The notes: generated from the letters alone by a model not told the origin. Positions 14,995 through 22,616 are shown, counted from the first letter of the stretch. The stretch: 34,556 bases of DNA from JBDROX01 sp043809645 (GCA_043809645.1 JBDROX010000024.1:1-34556), one strand, 5' to 3'. Made by a program: numbers and translations.

Positions 14995-15396
14995 ATGAAA
15001 GATTGGATGGAAGAGAAAATACAAGAGGCAAATCTCCAGACCACGCCACTGCGCGAAGACGTGGCAGATTGGGTTTGCTCTCGAAAAGGAATTTTTTCTG
15101 CCAAAGAACTTCGGAAAGATCTCTCTCATCTTGATAAGGTGTCAGTGTATAGAACCCTCGAGCTGTTCGAAGATCTTGATATTATTCATACAGTGACCAG
15201 TCTTCACGGAGAAGTACATTACGAAGTACATGGGAAAAAACATCATCACCATATTGTTTGCTCCATGTGTGAGAAGACAGCGTGTATCTCTTGTGATGTA
15301 CCAAAGAGGGATATAAAAGGATTTGGGCATATTCATCATTCAATTATTTTTACTGGTTTGTGTACATCGTGCGCAGCTAAAACAAAAAAAATATGA
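14995..15396 (+). CDS. Fur-family metal-responsive regulator (Zur-like)
   Basis: A 133-residue repressor. The winged helix spans ~15-65 (TPLREDVADWVCSRKG, SAKELRKDL, VSVYRTLELFEDLDI, typical of Fur recognition helices). The C-terminal half has the metal and dimer sites: a HHHHIVC run, CSMCEKTACISC, HIHHS, and a second CTSC pair for structural zinc. The ATG at 14995 fits the Fur N-terminus; an upstream extension would run through the promoter. Its stop overlaps the start of a ZIP transporter gene, so the operon senses and imports the same metal, most likely zinc or a similar divalent ion. The palindrome on the promoter is its likely operator. Fur, Zur and Mur cannot be told apart by sequence alone, but the ZIP partner favours Zur. 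Confidence 0.85.
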   Translation: MKDWMEEKIQEANLQTTPLREDVADWVCSRKGIFSAKELRKDLSHLDKVSVYRTLELFEDLDIIHTVTSLHGEVHYEVHGKKHHHHIVCSMCEKTACISCDVPKRDIKGFGHIHHSIIFTGLCTSCAAKTKKI

Positions 15397-16142
15397 CAAC
15401 TATTTGGCTCTATGCCATTGGAAGTGTGCTCCTGGTAAGTCTTATCTCACTTATTGGAATTGTAACGTTTTCTATTGATATAGAAAAAATTCGCAAGGTT
15501 CTTTTTCTCCTCGTGAGTTTTGCTGCTGGGGCACTCCTTGGTGATGCCTTCATTCATCTTCTCCCAGAGATCGTCGAGGAGAATGGCTTTACCCTTTCCA
15601 TTTCTATCTATCTCCTTTCGGGTATTGCGGTCATGTTTCTCATAGAAAAAGTTGTTCGATGGCGACATTGCCACATCCCAATGGACAAACAGCATGTGCA
15701 CTCATACGCAGTCATGAATCTCCTAGGGGATACTGCGCACAATGTGATCGATGGACTGATCATTGGGGCGAGCTATCTGGTAAGTATCCCAGTTGGTATT
15801 GCAACAACTATTGCCGTTATTCTCCATGAGATTCCACAAGAGATTAGTGATTTTGGTGTTCTCATTCACGGTGGGTACTCAAGGAATCGAGCGCTTTTTT
15901 TCAACTTTATCACCGCACTTGCTGCTGTCGTGGGAACCATCTTTGCGCTCATTCTGAGTTCTTCGACTGAACACCTCACCATTTTTCTGGTTCCATTTTC
16001 TGCAGGTTCATTTATTTATATTGCAACTGCGGATCTCATTCCAGAGCTTCATAAAGAGGTTGCTATTAGAAAATCCTTTCCACAATTTATTGCGTTTCTT
16101 CTCGGTGTTGGTATCATGGTATTGATGCTCGGTTTGGGATAA
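15393..16142 (+). CDS. ZIP family divalent metal transporter
   Basis: A 249-residue membrane protein with eight predicted helices. The transport site motifs are HNVIDG on helix 4 (GDTAHNVIDGLIIG) and HEIPQE on helix 5 (VILHEIPQEISDF). A variable His-rich loop (RWRHCHIPMDKQHVHS) lies between helices 3 and 4. ZIP proteins bring zinc, iron or manganese into the cytoplasm. It starts inside the stop of the Fur-like gene (ATGA), so expression is coupled to the repressor and should rise on metal shortage. Confidence 0.9.
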   Translation: MTTIWLYAIGSVLLVSLISLIGIVTFSIDIEKIRKVLFLLVSFAAGALLGDAFIHLLPEIVEENGFTLSISIYLLSGIAVMFLIEKVVRWRHCHIPMDKQHVHSYAVMNLLGDTAHNVIDGLIIGASYLVSIPVGIATTIAVILHEIPQEISDFGVLIHGGYSRNRALFFNFITALAAVVGTIFALILSSSTEHLTIFLVPFSAGSFIYIATADLIPELHKEVAIRKSFPQFIAFLLGVGIMVLMLGLG

Positions 16143-16144
16143 GG

Positions 16145-16173
16145 TTGGAAGAATCATGGGTGACTGCTATACT
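16145..16173 (+). promoter_or_regulatory. Promoter of the baeRF-like gene
   Basis: TTGGAA (16145-16150), 17-bp spacer, TATACT (16168-16173), with a TG two bases before the -10 (extended -10). Confidence 0.65.
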
Positions 16174-16205
16174 ACACGCATAAGTCATCATAGTTAGATT
16201 CTTTT

Positions 16206-16631
16206 ATGAATACACAGTCTCACTATCCGTCTCTTTTTCTCCTTCTCAATGTTCACGATGCACTTTGGTATCGTGTCAAAGAAAACAACGTAGAGCAACT
16301 TGCTTCATACACTGATGAGAAAGATACATTTGAAGATCATGAAGGCGGTTTTGGCCGTGGAAGCGGAGAACCAGATATCATGAATGCACAAAAGAAAGAA
16401 GAAACTGAACACAACTTCAAACAAATAGTAGAAAGAACTGCTGAGATTTGGGAGGCGCATGAATTCAAGCTTTTGACGGTTGCCATCCATGAACGCTTCA
16501 AGAATATTTTTCTCAATGAACTTAATAGAGGGTTACATGGGGTTGAGCCAAATTTTATCTTTGGAAATCGAACCAAGGCTGGAAAGAAGGAAGTCCTCGA
16601 GTTATTCAAAGAGAGTCTCAAGGTCGTCTAA
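16206..16631 (+). CDS. baeRF-like / host-attachment family protein
   Basis: A 141-residue protein. HEGGFGRGSGEPDIM, a central charged helix (TEHNFKQIVERTAEIWEAHE), KLLTVAIHERFKNIFLNEL and the end FIFGNRTKAGKKEVLEL resemble the bacterial archaeo-eukaryotic release factor-like (baeRF, 'attachment to host cells') group. Those proteins are related to eRF1 middle domains and may act on stalled ribosomes or in stress. It is shorter than the full three-domain forms. It stands behind its own promoter. Moderate confidence in the family, low in function. Confidence 0.5.
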   Translation: MNTQSHYPSLFLLLNVHDALWYRVKENNVEQLASYTDEKDTFEDHEGGFGRGSGEPDIMNAQKKEETEHNFKQIVERTAEIWEAHEFKLLTVAIHERFKNIFLNELNRGLHGVEPNFIFGNRTKAGKKEVLELFKESLKVV

Positions 16632-16663
16632 ACAATATCAAATTTTTTTGTGAATTTATTATC

Positions 16664-16894
16664 ATGTCTATGACAAGAAAAAAATCATTACAAATTATTT
16701 TCATTATCGCGATTGCTGGCCTTCTCTTCTCGGGCTATCTTTCTTACGGAGAACTATTTGGTACCTGTGACCTTGGCTGTCCAGCGCCTGGTGCGCCTGG
16801 AAGTATTTTTGGGTATCCAGCGTGTGTATACGGATTCTTCATGTATTTACTTCTAGTAATCTTTTCAGGGCTTGGTCTTCGGGCGAAGAAATAA
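16664..16894 (+). CDS. Small two-helix membrane protein, VKOR-like
   Basis: A 76-residue protein with two transmembrane segments (IIFIIAIAGLLFSGYLSYG, and VYGFFMYLLLVIFSGLGL). Between them lies CDLGCPAPGAPGSIFGYPAC, a Cys-containing loop with GYPACVYGFFMY that resembles the active-site region of vitamin K epoxide reductase or DsbB-like oxidoreductases. It is far too short for full VKOR (four helices), so it may be a lineage-specific half or redox-related relative. Start ATG 16664; a second ATG two codons on is possible. Confidence 0.5.
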   Translation: MSMTRKKSLQIIFIIAIAGLLFSGYLSYGELFGTCDLGCPAPGAPGSIFGYPACVYGFFMYLLLVIFSGLGLRAKK

Positions 16895-16931
16895 GTACAA
16901 TTTATCCCCATTTTTCCCATTTGAAATAGTC

Positions 16932-16940
16932 TGCTATACT
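16932..16940 (+). promoter_or_regulatory. Extended -10 promoter of the PAS-sigma gene
   Basis: TGCTATACT carries the TG extension and a -10 hexamer (TATACT at 16935-16940). No strong -35 lies 17 bp upstream. The ATG is 20 bp after the hexamer. Confidence 0.55.
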
Positions 16941-16960
16941 GACATTGAACCACTGCAAGT

Positions 16961-18010
16961 ATGGCTATTTCATCATCTCAAAACACTATAAAGAACCAAT
17001 TCGATATGATGCCTGGTTCTTTTTTTCTGACTGATGAAAAAGAGACGATTGTCTATACAAGTAAGGGCATTGAGGATAGTACTGGATATAGCACTGCAGA
17101 AGTGATCGGGAAGCGTCCAGGAGACCTCTGGGGCGGATATATGGATCGACTGTACTACACAGGAATGTGGAGTGTGCTAGAGAGTGGAAATCCATTTGTC
17201 GGACAAGTCTATAATAGAAGAAAGGACGGTTCTGCACATCAAGAAAATATTCATGTGTCTGTGATTCATGGAGAACAGAACTACTATGTTGCCTTCAACC
17301 CAATTTTTGAAGAGGAGAGGGATCAGAGGGTATTTTCTGGAGAATTTCTTTCCGTGTCGTCAAAAGAAGACAAGTTTAAGAGGTGGCTCAAAGAAAAGAT
17401 AGGTCTTCAGCGTGATATTGATGTGAGTCTTCATGAATATTTTTTTGCGCATTTAGTCAGCCCAACGCAACAGCAGTATTCAGCGCGCATGGCAGATATG
17501 CAGCTTGTTTTAGAGGCGCAGCAGAATCCAGATGTATTCAAACAGCTCTATGAGAAGTATGAGAAGAGTGTCTTCAACTATTTTCTTCACCGTCTTTCTG
17601 GACAGGCAACAGTGGCAGCAGATCTCACACAGGAGACGTTTTTCCGTGCACTTCGATATCTCTCTCACTTCAGGCCTAGCAATGCATCGTATTTTACGTA
17701 TTTGCAAAGAATTGCACACAATCTTCTCGTGAATCATTATCGTCGCAAGGAAGTGCAGCCACTCGACGAGGTAAACCAGCTAATTGATGAAACAGATCAT
17801 GATGAGTTGATAGATAGTGTGATGAGGAAGGAAGACCTTTGGAAAAAGGCCGAAAGTCTTTCCTCGATCGAACAGGATATTCTCGAAATGAAGTATAGGG
17901 ATGATATGTCTATCCTCGAGATCGCCATGGTCCTTCAGAAAACAGAGAATGCAGTGAAGCTATATCTCTCGAGGTCTAGGAAGAAGCTCAAGGATGTGCT
18001 GGGTGGGTAG
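16961..18010 (+). CDS. PAS domain fused to an ECF-type sigma factor
   Basis: A 349-residue protein with a sensor and an output in one chain. Residues ~15-115 form a PAS domain (MPGSFFLTDEKETIVYTSKG, STGYSTAEVIGKRPGDLW, NRRKDGSAHQEN). Residues ~196-264 are sigma-70 region 2 (LYEKYEKSVFNYFLHRL, DLTQETFFRALRYL, YLQRIAHNLLVNHYRRKE). Residues ~299-346 are region 4 (LSSIEQDILEMKYRDDMSIL, VKLYLSRSRKKLKD). ECF sigma factors are normally held by a separate anti-sigma; here a ligand- or redox-sensing domain is built in and no anti-sigma gene is adjacent. The next gene is the anaerobic ribonucleotide reductase, so oxygen or redox sensing is a plausible but unproven role. Confidence 0.8.
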   Translation: MAISSSQNTIKNQFDMMPGSFFLTDEKETIVYTSKGIEDSTGYSTAEVIGKRPGDLWGGYMDRLYYTGMWSVLESGNPFVGQVYNRRKDGSAHQENIHVSVIHGEQNYYVAFNPIFEEERDQRVFSGEFLSVSSKEDKFKRWLKEKIGLQRDIDVSLHEYFFAHLVSPTQQQYSARMADMQLVLEAQQNPDVFKQLYEKYEKSVFNYFLHRLSGQATVAADLTQETFFRALRYLSHFRPSNASYFTYLQRIAHNLLVNHYRRKEVQPLDEVNQLIDETDHDELIDSVMRKEDLWKKAESLSSIEQDILEMKYRDDMSILEIAMVLQKTENAVKLYLSRSRKKLKDVLGG

Positions 18011-18084
18011 GGTTTCCACATATGTTGAGATGTCTTTTGACACCTTTTTTTGTCCTGTGTGTTTAATACTATGAAACCCCCCTA

Positions 18085-18143
18085 GCATCATGTGCTTCGC
18101 CAGGATGCCAACTTTTCCCTCGTGGTGGGAGAGAAGTAAGTTG
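18085..18143 (+). promoter_or_regulatory. Structured 5' leader before nrdD
   Basis: Two adjoining stem-loops: GCATC (18085-18089) with GATGC (18104-18108), then CAACTT (18109-18114) with AAGTTG (18138-18143) around an inner CCC/GGG stem (18117-18129). The gap of ~180 bp before nrdD has no other gene. A TTGACA at 18037 is a possible -35 but no well-spaced -10 follows. I see no B12 box or NrdR box, so a known riboswitch class is not supported. Confidence 0.4.
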
Positions 18144-18188
18144 CCTCTTACCCATTATCTCTTTAATCCATTAATTCTTTATCCCACT

Positions 18189-20333
18189 ATGCCAATATAC
18201 AAAATACAGAAACGTAATGGAACTATTGTAGATTTTGATCTGAAGAAGATTGAGAAAGCAATTGCTGCGGCTGCGAAGTCTGTGGGAAACACAGATGCGG
18301 CTATCCCATTTACTCTTGCAAAGGAAGCACATATCCGCATGGAGGAGCAGTTTCAGGACGATGTGCCAAGTGTAGAGGGAACGCAGGATGTGGTTGAGGA
18401 AGTTTTGGTTCAATTCGGGTATGCTGATATTGCCAAGTCATATATTTTGTATAGAGAAAAGCGGAGAGAGGTGCGAGACAAGAAAAACGTAGTTATCGAG
18501 GTTGATAAAACAATTACAGAATATCTGGAGAAGCTCGACTGGCGCGTGAATGCCAATTCCAATCAGGGGTACTCGCTTGGTGGCATGATTTTAAATACTG
18601 CTGGCAAGGTTACTGCGAACTATTGGCTTTCTCATATCTATCCGCAGGCTATTGGTGATGCACATAGAAATGCAGACATGCATGTACATGATCTCGACAT
18701 GCTTTCTGGGTATTGCGCAGGTTGGAGTATTCGGGCACTTCTGGAAGAAGGCTTCAATGGCGTATCAAATAAAATTGAGTCTGGGCCACCAGGCCACCTC
18801 TCTAGTGCTGTCGCGCAAATGGTGAATTTTCTCGGAACACTGCAGAATGAGTGGGCAGGTGCGCAGGCATTCTCGAGTTTTGATACATATATGGCGCCAC
18901 TGGTGAAGAAGTACTCTATGGAGATCGAGAAAGATATTGAGGAGAATGGAATCTCTTTTCCATTCGAAGAAAAGAGGAAAGAATTTATTGATAAAAAGAC
19001 CTATAGATATGTCTATCAATGTATTCAGTCCTTTGTATTCAATCTCAATATCCCATCCAGGTGGGGAACACAAACGCCATTTACCAATATTACACTTGAC
19101 CTCCACTGCCCAGAGGATTTAAAAGGAAAGAAGCTGCTCCTGGGTGGAAAACTCTTTGAATATTCATACGATCAGCTTCAGAAAGAAATGGATATGATTA
19201 ATAGGGCTTTTGTTGAAGTCATGATCAAAGGGGATGCCAAGGGCCGTACCTTTACCTTCCCAATTCCAACATACAATATTACAAAGGATTTTGACTGGGA
19301 CAATCCAAAGCATGAGGCACTCTTTGAAATGACTGCAAAGTATGGAACACCGTACTTCCAGAATTTCATCAATTCTGATCTCAATCCAGGGGATGTCCGT
19401 TCGATGTGTTGCAGGCTACAGCTTGATCTCAAGGAACTGAGGAAACGTGGTGGTGGACTTTTTGGTTCTGCAGAGATGACCGGATCTATTGGGGTGGTAA
19501 CAATTAACGCAGCGCGCATTGGATATCTCTATCGAGGAAGTAGAAGTGAGTTTTTCAGACGTATTTCACACCTCATGGAGCTCGCCAAAACCTCACTTGA
19601 AATAAAACGAAAAGAAATTCAGAAATGGATGGATCGAGGGCTTTTTCCATATACCAAGCGATATCTTGGACACCTCAACAATCATTTTTCTACCATTGGT
19701 ATTAATGGACTCAATGAAGCAATTCAGAATTTTACTTATGGACAGGAAGATATTAGCACAGAGTTTGGTCAACAATTTGCCAAAGATACACTCGACTTTA
19801 TGCGAGACATGCTGAAGGTATATCAAAAGGAGACAGGAAATCTCTATAATCTCGAGGCAACACCAGCAGAAGGAACAACCTACAGACTGGCAAAGGAAGA
19901 CAAGAAGCGCTTTCCAGATATCATTCAATCTGGAACTGAGGAGGCACCGTACTATACAAACTCTTCTCAACTTCCAGTGGGATATACAGATGATGTATTC
20001 GAAGCGCTTGAACTTCAGCACGAGCTCCAATCCAAGTATACTGGTGGAACGGTCTTCCACTGTTATATGAATGAACGAATTAGTAGTCCGAAAATGTGCA
20101 GTACGCTTGTAAAGAAAATACTCTCGAATTACAAGCTCCCATATATCACCATGACGCCAACATTCTCAATCTGTCCAAAGCATGGATATCTTTCTGGTGA
20201 ATATGACTATTGCCCAAGGTGTGATGAGGCGCTTGGTATTATTGGAGGGGAGAGGCTCGATAAGGCATACAGAAAGACATTTTCTGATACAGGGAATGTG
20301 GTGAGGCAGATGCCAGAAGCACAAAATAATTAA
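18189..20333 (+). CDS. nrdD: Anaerobic (class III) ribonucleoside-triphosphate reductase, catalytic part without glycyl-radical domain
   Basis: A 714-residue NrdD that makes deoxynucleotides from NTPs without oxygen. The N-terminal ~90 residues are an ATP-cone (YKIQKRNGTIVDFDLKKIEK), an allosteric site. The barrel follows, with VHDLDMLSGYCAGWSI, FNLNIPSRWG and FGSAEMTGSIGVVTINAARI. Near the end are the zinc ligands (SICPKHGYLSGEYDYCPRC). The protein then stops after a 30-residue tail with no RVxGY glycyl-radical motif, which the class requires. That motif occurs in the next short ORF. The start at 18189 gives the ATP-cone its usual beginning; an ATG at 18090 lies in the structured leader. The activase gene follows. 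Confidence 0.92.
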   Translation: MPIYKIQKRNGTIVDFDLKKIEKAIAAAAKSVGNTDAAIPFTLAKEAHIRMEEQFQDDVPSVEGTQDVVEEVLVQFGYADIAKSYILYREKRREVRDKKNVVIEVDKTITEYLEKLDWRVNANSNQGYSLGGMILNTAGKVTANYWLSHIYPQAIGDAHRNADMHVHDLDMLSGYCAGWSIRALLEEGFNGVSNKIESGPPGHLSSAVAQMVNFLGTLQNEWAGAQAFSSFDTYMAPLVKKYSMEIEKDIEENGISFPFEEKRKEFIDKKTYRYVYQCIQSFVFNLNIPSRWGTQTPFTNITLDLHCPEDLKGKKLLLGGKLFEYSYDQLQKEMDMINRAFVEVMIKGDAKGRTFTFPIPTYNITKDFDWDNPKHEALFEMTAKYGTPYFQNFINSDLNPGDVRSMCCRLQLDLKELRKRGGGLFGSAEMTGSIGVVTINAARIGYLYRGSRSEFFRRISHLMELAKTSLEIKRKEIQKWMDRGLFPYTKRYLGHLNNHFSTIGINGLNEAIQNFTYGQEDISTEFGQQFAKDTLDFMRDMLKVYQKETGNLYNLEATPAEGTTYRLAKEDKKRFPDIIQSGTEEAPYYTNSSQLPVGYTDDVFEALELQHELQSKYTGGTVFHCYMNERISSPKMCSTLVKKILSNYKLPYITMTPTFSICPKHGYLSGEYDYCPRCDEALGIIGGERLDKAYRKTFSDTGNVVRQMPEAQNN

Positions 20334-20373
20334 ACCACTCTTTTTTATTATTTAGATTTTATTAATACATCCA

Positions 20374-20440
20374 TTGAGGCAGGCTTCGAAACCTGCCTGC
20401 CGGCAGGGATCCTTCGTCGCGGACCCCTCAGGATGACAAA
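20374..20440. repeat. GC-rich repeat element between nrdD and its radical domain
   Basis: AGGCAGG (20377-20383) and CCTGCCT (20392-20398) form a hairpin, continued by ACCTGCCTGCCGGCAGGGAT and ending CTCAGGATGACA. The ACCTGCCTGCC and GGCAGGGATC parts recur in the element at 20681, and a related ACCTGCCTG hairpin sits at 25943. Such elements are dispersed repeats. Confidence 0.65.
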
Positions 20441-20444
20441 TACT

Positions 20445-20654
20445 ATGGAAAACGAAAATAAGCAGGACCTCGAATCTCAGCGCACACGGTGCGAGGTGTG
20501 GACACGCGTCATGGGATATCACAGACCAGTGTCACACTTTAACACTGGAAAGAAAGCAGAACACTATGGGCGAAAGCATTTCGTCGAGTGCAAGGCAGCC
20601 AATGCAGATTTCACGAACATGTATAGTGCACAGATTCCAGTGAGTGCAAGTTAG
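20445..20654 (+). CDS. Separately encoded glycyl-radical domain of NrdD
   Basis: A 69-residue protein (ATG 20445; ATG 20433 lies in the repeat). It holds RCEVWTRVMGYHRPVSHFNT then GKKAEHYGRKHF, the C-terminal glycyl-radical loop of class III reductases, with Gly24 in RVMGY as the expected radical site. The preceding NrdD lacks it, so the two should work in trans, rather like the spare part GrcA does for pyruvate formate-lyase. The ORF lies in the same frame as nrdD: only one TAA (20331) separates them and the 99 bases between are open. So it arose from one gene by a repeat insertion and a stop. Ribosome binding is weak (AGGA 12 bases upstream). Confidence 0.8.
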   Translation: MENENKQDLESQRTRCEVWTRVMGYHRPVSHFNTGKKAEHYGRKHFVECKAANADFTNMYSAQIPVSAS

Positions 20655-20680
20655 GAGCAGGTGGAATAATTTTATTATTT

Positions 20681-20775
20681 TGTCATCTCGGGCGCAAAGA
20701 GCGAGTCTTCGAGTAAATGGAGTGGAGACCTGCCTGCCAGTAGGCAGGGATCTCTTGACTTCGCTCGAGATGGCA
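20681..20775. repeat. Inverted-repeat element upstream of nrdG
   Basis: CATCTCGGGCG (20684-20694) and CGCTCGAGATG (20762-20772) are near-perfect inverted ends, with ACCTGCCTGCC-agta-GGCAGGGATC inside. It shares the inner core with the element at 20374. It ends 14 bp before the nrdG start, so it supplies that gene's upstream region. Confidence 0.7.
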
Positions 20776-20788
20776 GTGGCAGATATGT

Positions 20789-21490
20789 ATGCTTATAAGT
20801 GGTATACAAAAGTTCACACTCCTCGATTATCCAGAAAAAGCAGCATGTATTATCTTTACTCCGGGTTGCAATTTCCGATGCGGATATTGCCATAACCCTG
20901 AGTTTGTTCTCCCAGAGCAGATTAAAGAGCTCCGTGGGTCGATGATACCAGACGAGGCTGTTTTTGGATTTCTCGAAAAGCGTCGTGGTCTTCTCGACGG
21001 TGTTGTCATTACCGGCGGCGAGCCTACCCTTATGCCAGATCTCAAGGATTTCATTATCCGCGTCAGAGATCTTGGATTTCTTGTCAAACTCGATAGTAAT
21101 GGGAATCGACCAGGGGTACTCGAAGACCTTTTTAAAAGTAATCTGCTTGATTATGTTGCTATGGATGTGAAGACATCACTTCCTAGATATACAGAACTTG
21201 TAGGTTCTCAGGCAAAGCCAGAACATATCAAGAAGAGTATGGACATCATCCGCGAGAGCGGAGTCGACTATGAATTTCGCGCCACGCTTGTCCGCGAAAT
21301 TCATAGCGACGAGGTTCTGTCAGAAATGAAAGAATTATTACAGGGATCAAAACGATTCTTTGTACAGACATTTCGGTCTGGAAAAGTACTGGATCCGAAG
21401 TTCGAGGAGTATCATGGGTTTGCTTCAGGGGAGATGGAAGAGATCGCCACGCGATTTAGTGAAGTGGTTGACGAGGCTGGTGTGCGGTGA
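20789..21490 (+). CDS. nrdG: Anaerobic ribonucleotide reductase activating protein (radical SAM)
   Basis: A 233-residue radical-SAM activase that generates the glycyl radical on the reductase. The cluster motif is C27-x3-C31-x2-C34 in TPGCNFRCGYCHNPEF, followed by the SAM-binding GGEPT (VVITGGEPTLMPDL). This is the TIGR02495-type family, longer than E. coli NrdG. The ATG at 20789 gives the standard LISGIQKFTLLDYP beginning. Its substrate here should be the separate glycyl domain encoded just upstream. There is no clear Shine-Dalgarno, since the upstream repeat ends 14 bp away. Confidence 0.9.
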   Translation: MLISGIQKFTLLDYPEKAACIIFTPGCNFRCGYCHNPEFVLPEQIKELRGSMIPDEAVFGFLEKRRGLLDGVVITGGEPTLMPDLKDFIIRVRDLGFLVKLDSNGNRPGVLEDLFKSNLLDYVAMDVKTSLPRYTELVGSQAKPEHIKKSMDIIRESGVDYEFRATLVREIHSDEVLSEMKELLQGSKRFFVQTFRSGKVLDPKFEEYHGFASGEMEEIATRFSEVVDEAGVR

Positions 21491-21538
21491 TAGAATCTAG
21501 AAAATTCCAAATTTCTAATTCACCTAATAAAATGTCAA

Positions 21539-22216
21539 ATGAAGTTTCTAAAGAATAAGAAGGTGATTCCAGCGCTGCTGTTCATCGCGCTCGGTTTCCT
21601 GGCTATGCAGGTACCATTTAGTCAGATCGTGGGTGCAGAGGGGCTGAAGTTTAGCCTGTTTGATTTTTATGGATCGATCGCTGGAGCATTTATTGGTTCA
21701 GTTTGGGGTCTTACTGTGGTTGCTATAATGCAGTTGTCCAACTGGGTGGTGCAGGGATTTGCAATGGATAGCGCAACGCTTATCAGGTTTCTTCCAATGC
21801 TTTTTGCGGTGCTTTATTTCACAAAGCAGTCAAAATGGATACTCGTCGTCCCTGGTGTTGCAATGATCGCGTTCTGGGCTCATCCAGAAGGGAGAGCGGC
21901 ATGGTATTATGCACTGTACTGGCTCATTCCGTTTGTGTCATATATCTTCTACAAAAAATATCTTTTTGCTCGTGCACTTGGAACGACGTTTACCGCACAT
22001 AGTGTTGGTTCAGTTCTCTTCCTATGGGTCATGAATCTACCAGCAGAAGTATGGACAGGACTTGTGCCGGTTGTATGGAAAGAGCGTGGACTGATGGCGA
22101 TTGGAATATGCCTTACGTATATGCTTTTCAACTATGCATTTAGTTTTGCGAAGAAGAAGGTGAAATGGTTGCAGGACGTGAAGGTGAGTCCGAAGTATTC
22201 TAGTCACAAGATATAA
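21539..22216 (+). CDS. Integral membrane protein, possibly ECF-transporter S-component-like
   Basis: A 225-residue protein with about six hydrophobic helices (VIPALLFIALGFLAMQV, DFYGSIAGAFIGSVWGLTVV, RFLPMLFAVLYF, WILVVPGVAMIAFW, YWLIPFVSYIFY, GLMAIGICLTYMLFNYAF). The FYGSIAGAFIGSVWG stretch and overall size resemble substrate-binding S components of energy-coupling-factor transporters, but the match is only suggestive. The last ~25 residues are basic and cytoplasmic. RuvX follows 5 bp later, so they may be cotranscribed. Confidence 0.55.
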   Translation: MKFLKNKKVIPALLFIALGFLAMQVPFSQIVGAEGLKFSLFDFYGSIAGAFIGSVWGLTVVAIMQLSNWVVQGFAMDSATLIRFLPMLFAVLYFTKQSKWILVVPGVAMIAFWAHPEGRAAWYYALYWLIPFVSYIFYKKYLFARALGTTFTAHSVGSVLFLWVMNLPAEVWTGLVPVVWKERGLMAIGICLTYMLFNYAFSFAKKKVKWLQDVKVSPKYSSHKI

Positions 22217-22221
22217 TTGGT

Positions 22222-22596
22222 ATGAACATTCTCGGAATTGATTTTGGAAAAAAAAGAATTGGCTTAGCCTGGGTCCAGCTTGGGCTCGATGTTGTGCTGC
22301 CCTTTGGGGCAGTGAACAACGAACAACGAACAACGAACAAACTTGCAACACTCGTTCGAGATGAAAAGATTGACAAGATTATTGTTGGGTTGCCGATCGG
22401 GCTGGATGGGAAGGAGAATGAGAATACAGAGCGGGTGAGGAAGTTTGTAGAAGATTTGAAACATGAGATCGATATTCCAATAGAATTCGAGGATGAACGA
22501 TTTACAACAGCAGAGGCGAATAGAATGGGGGGAGATGCTTCTGCAGATGAGAAGGCTGCTATGCTTATTTTGCAAGGTTATTTGGAAAAACAGTGA
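22222..22596 (+). CDS. ruvX: Putative pre-16S rRNA nuclease / Holliday junction resolvase YqgF
   Basis: A 124-residue RNase H-fold protein. GIDFGKKRIGLAW at the start carries the first catalytic Asp, IVGLPIGLDGKENENTE and the DERFTTAEA motif follow, and the final Asp is in the GDASADEKAAMLIL segment. YqgF acts in 16S rRNA 5' maturation and has been proposed as a resolvase. Residues ~32-40 are encoded by a 7-base tandem repeat (GAACAAC) that lengthens a surface loop. recO starts 20 bp downstream. Confidence 0.9.
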   Translation: MNILGIDFGKKRIGLAWVQLGLDVVLPFGAVNNEQRTTNKLATLVRDEKIDKIIVGLPIGLDGKENENTERVRKFVEDLKHEIDIPIEFEDERFTTAEANRMGGDASADEKAAMLILQGYLEKQ

Positions 22597-22616
22597 ACAG
22601 CGATCAGTGAACGTAT

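Noticed and set aside
18090..18188. Longer NrdD N-terminus from the ATG at 18090
   Set aside because: The extra residues fall in the structured leader and are unlike any ATP-cone; the frame at 18189 starts with the family's normal residues.
19593..20060. 155-codon - strand frame within nrdD
   Set aside because: Antisense of a conserved reductase; Cys/Ile/Leu-rich translation without a domain.
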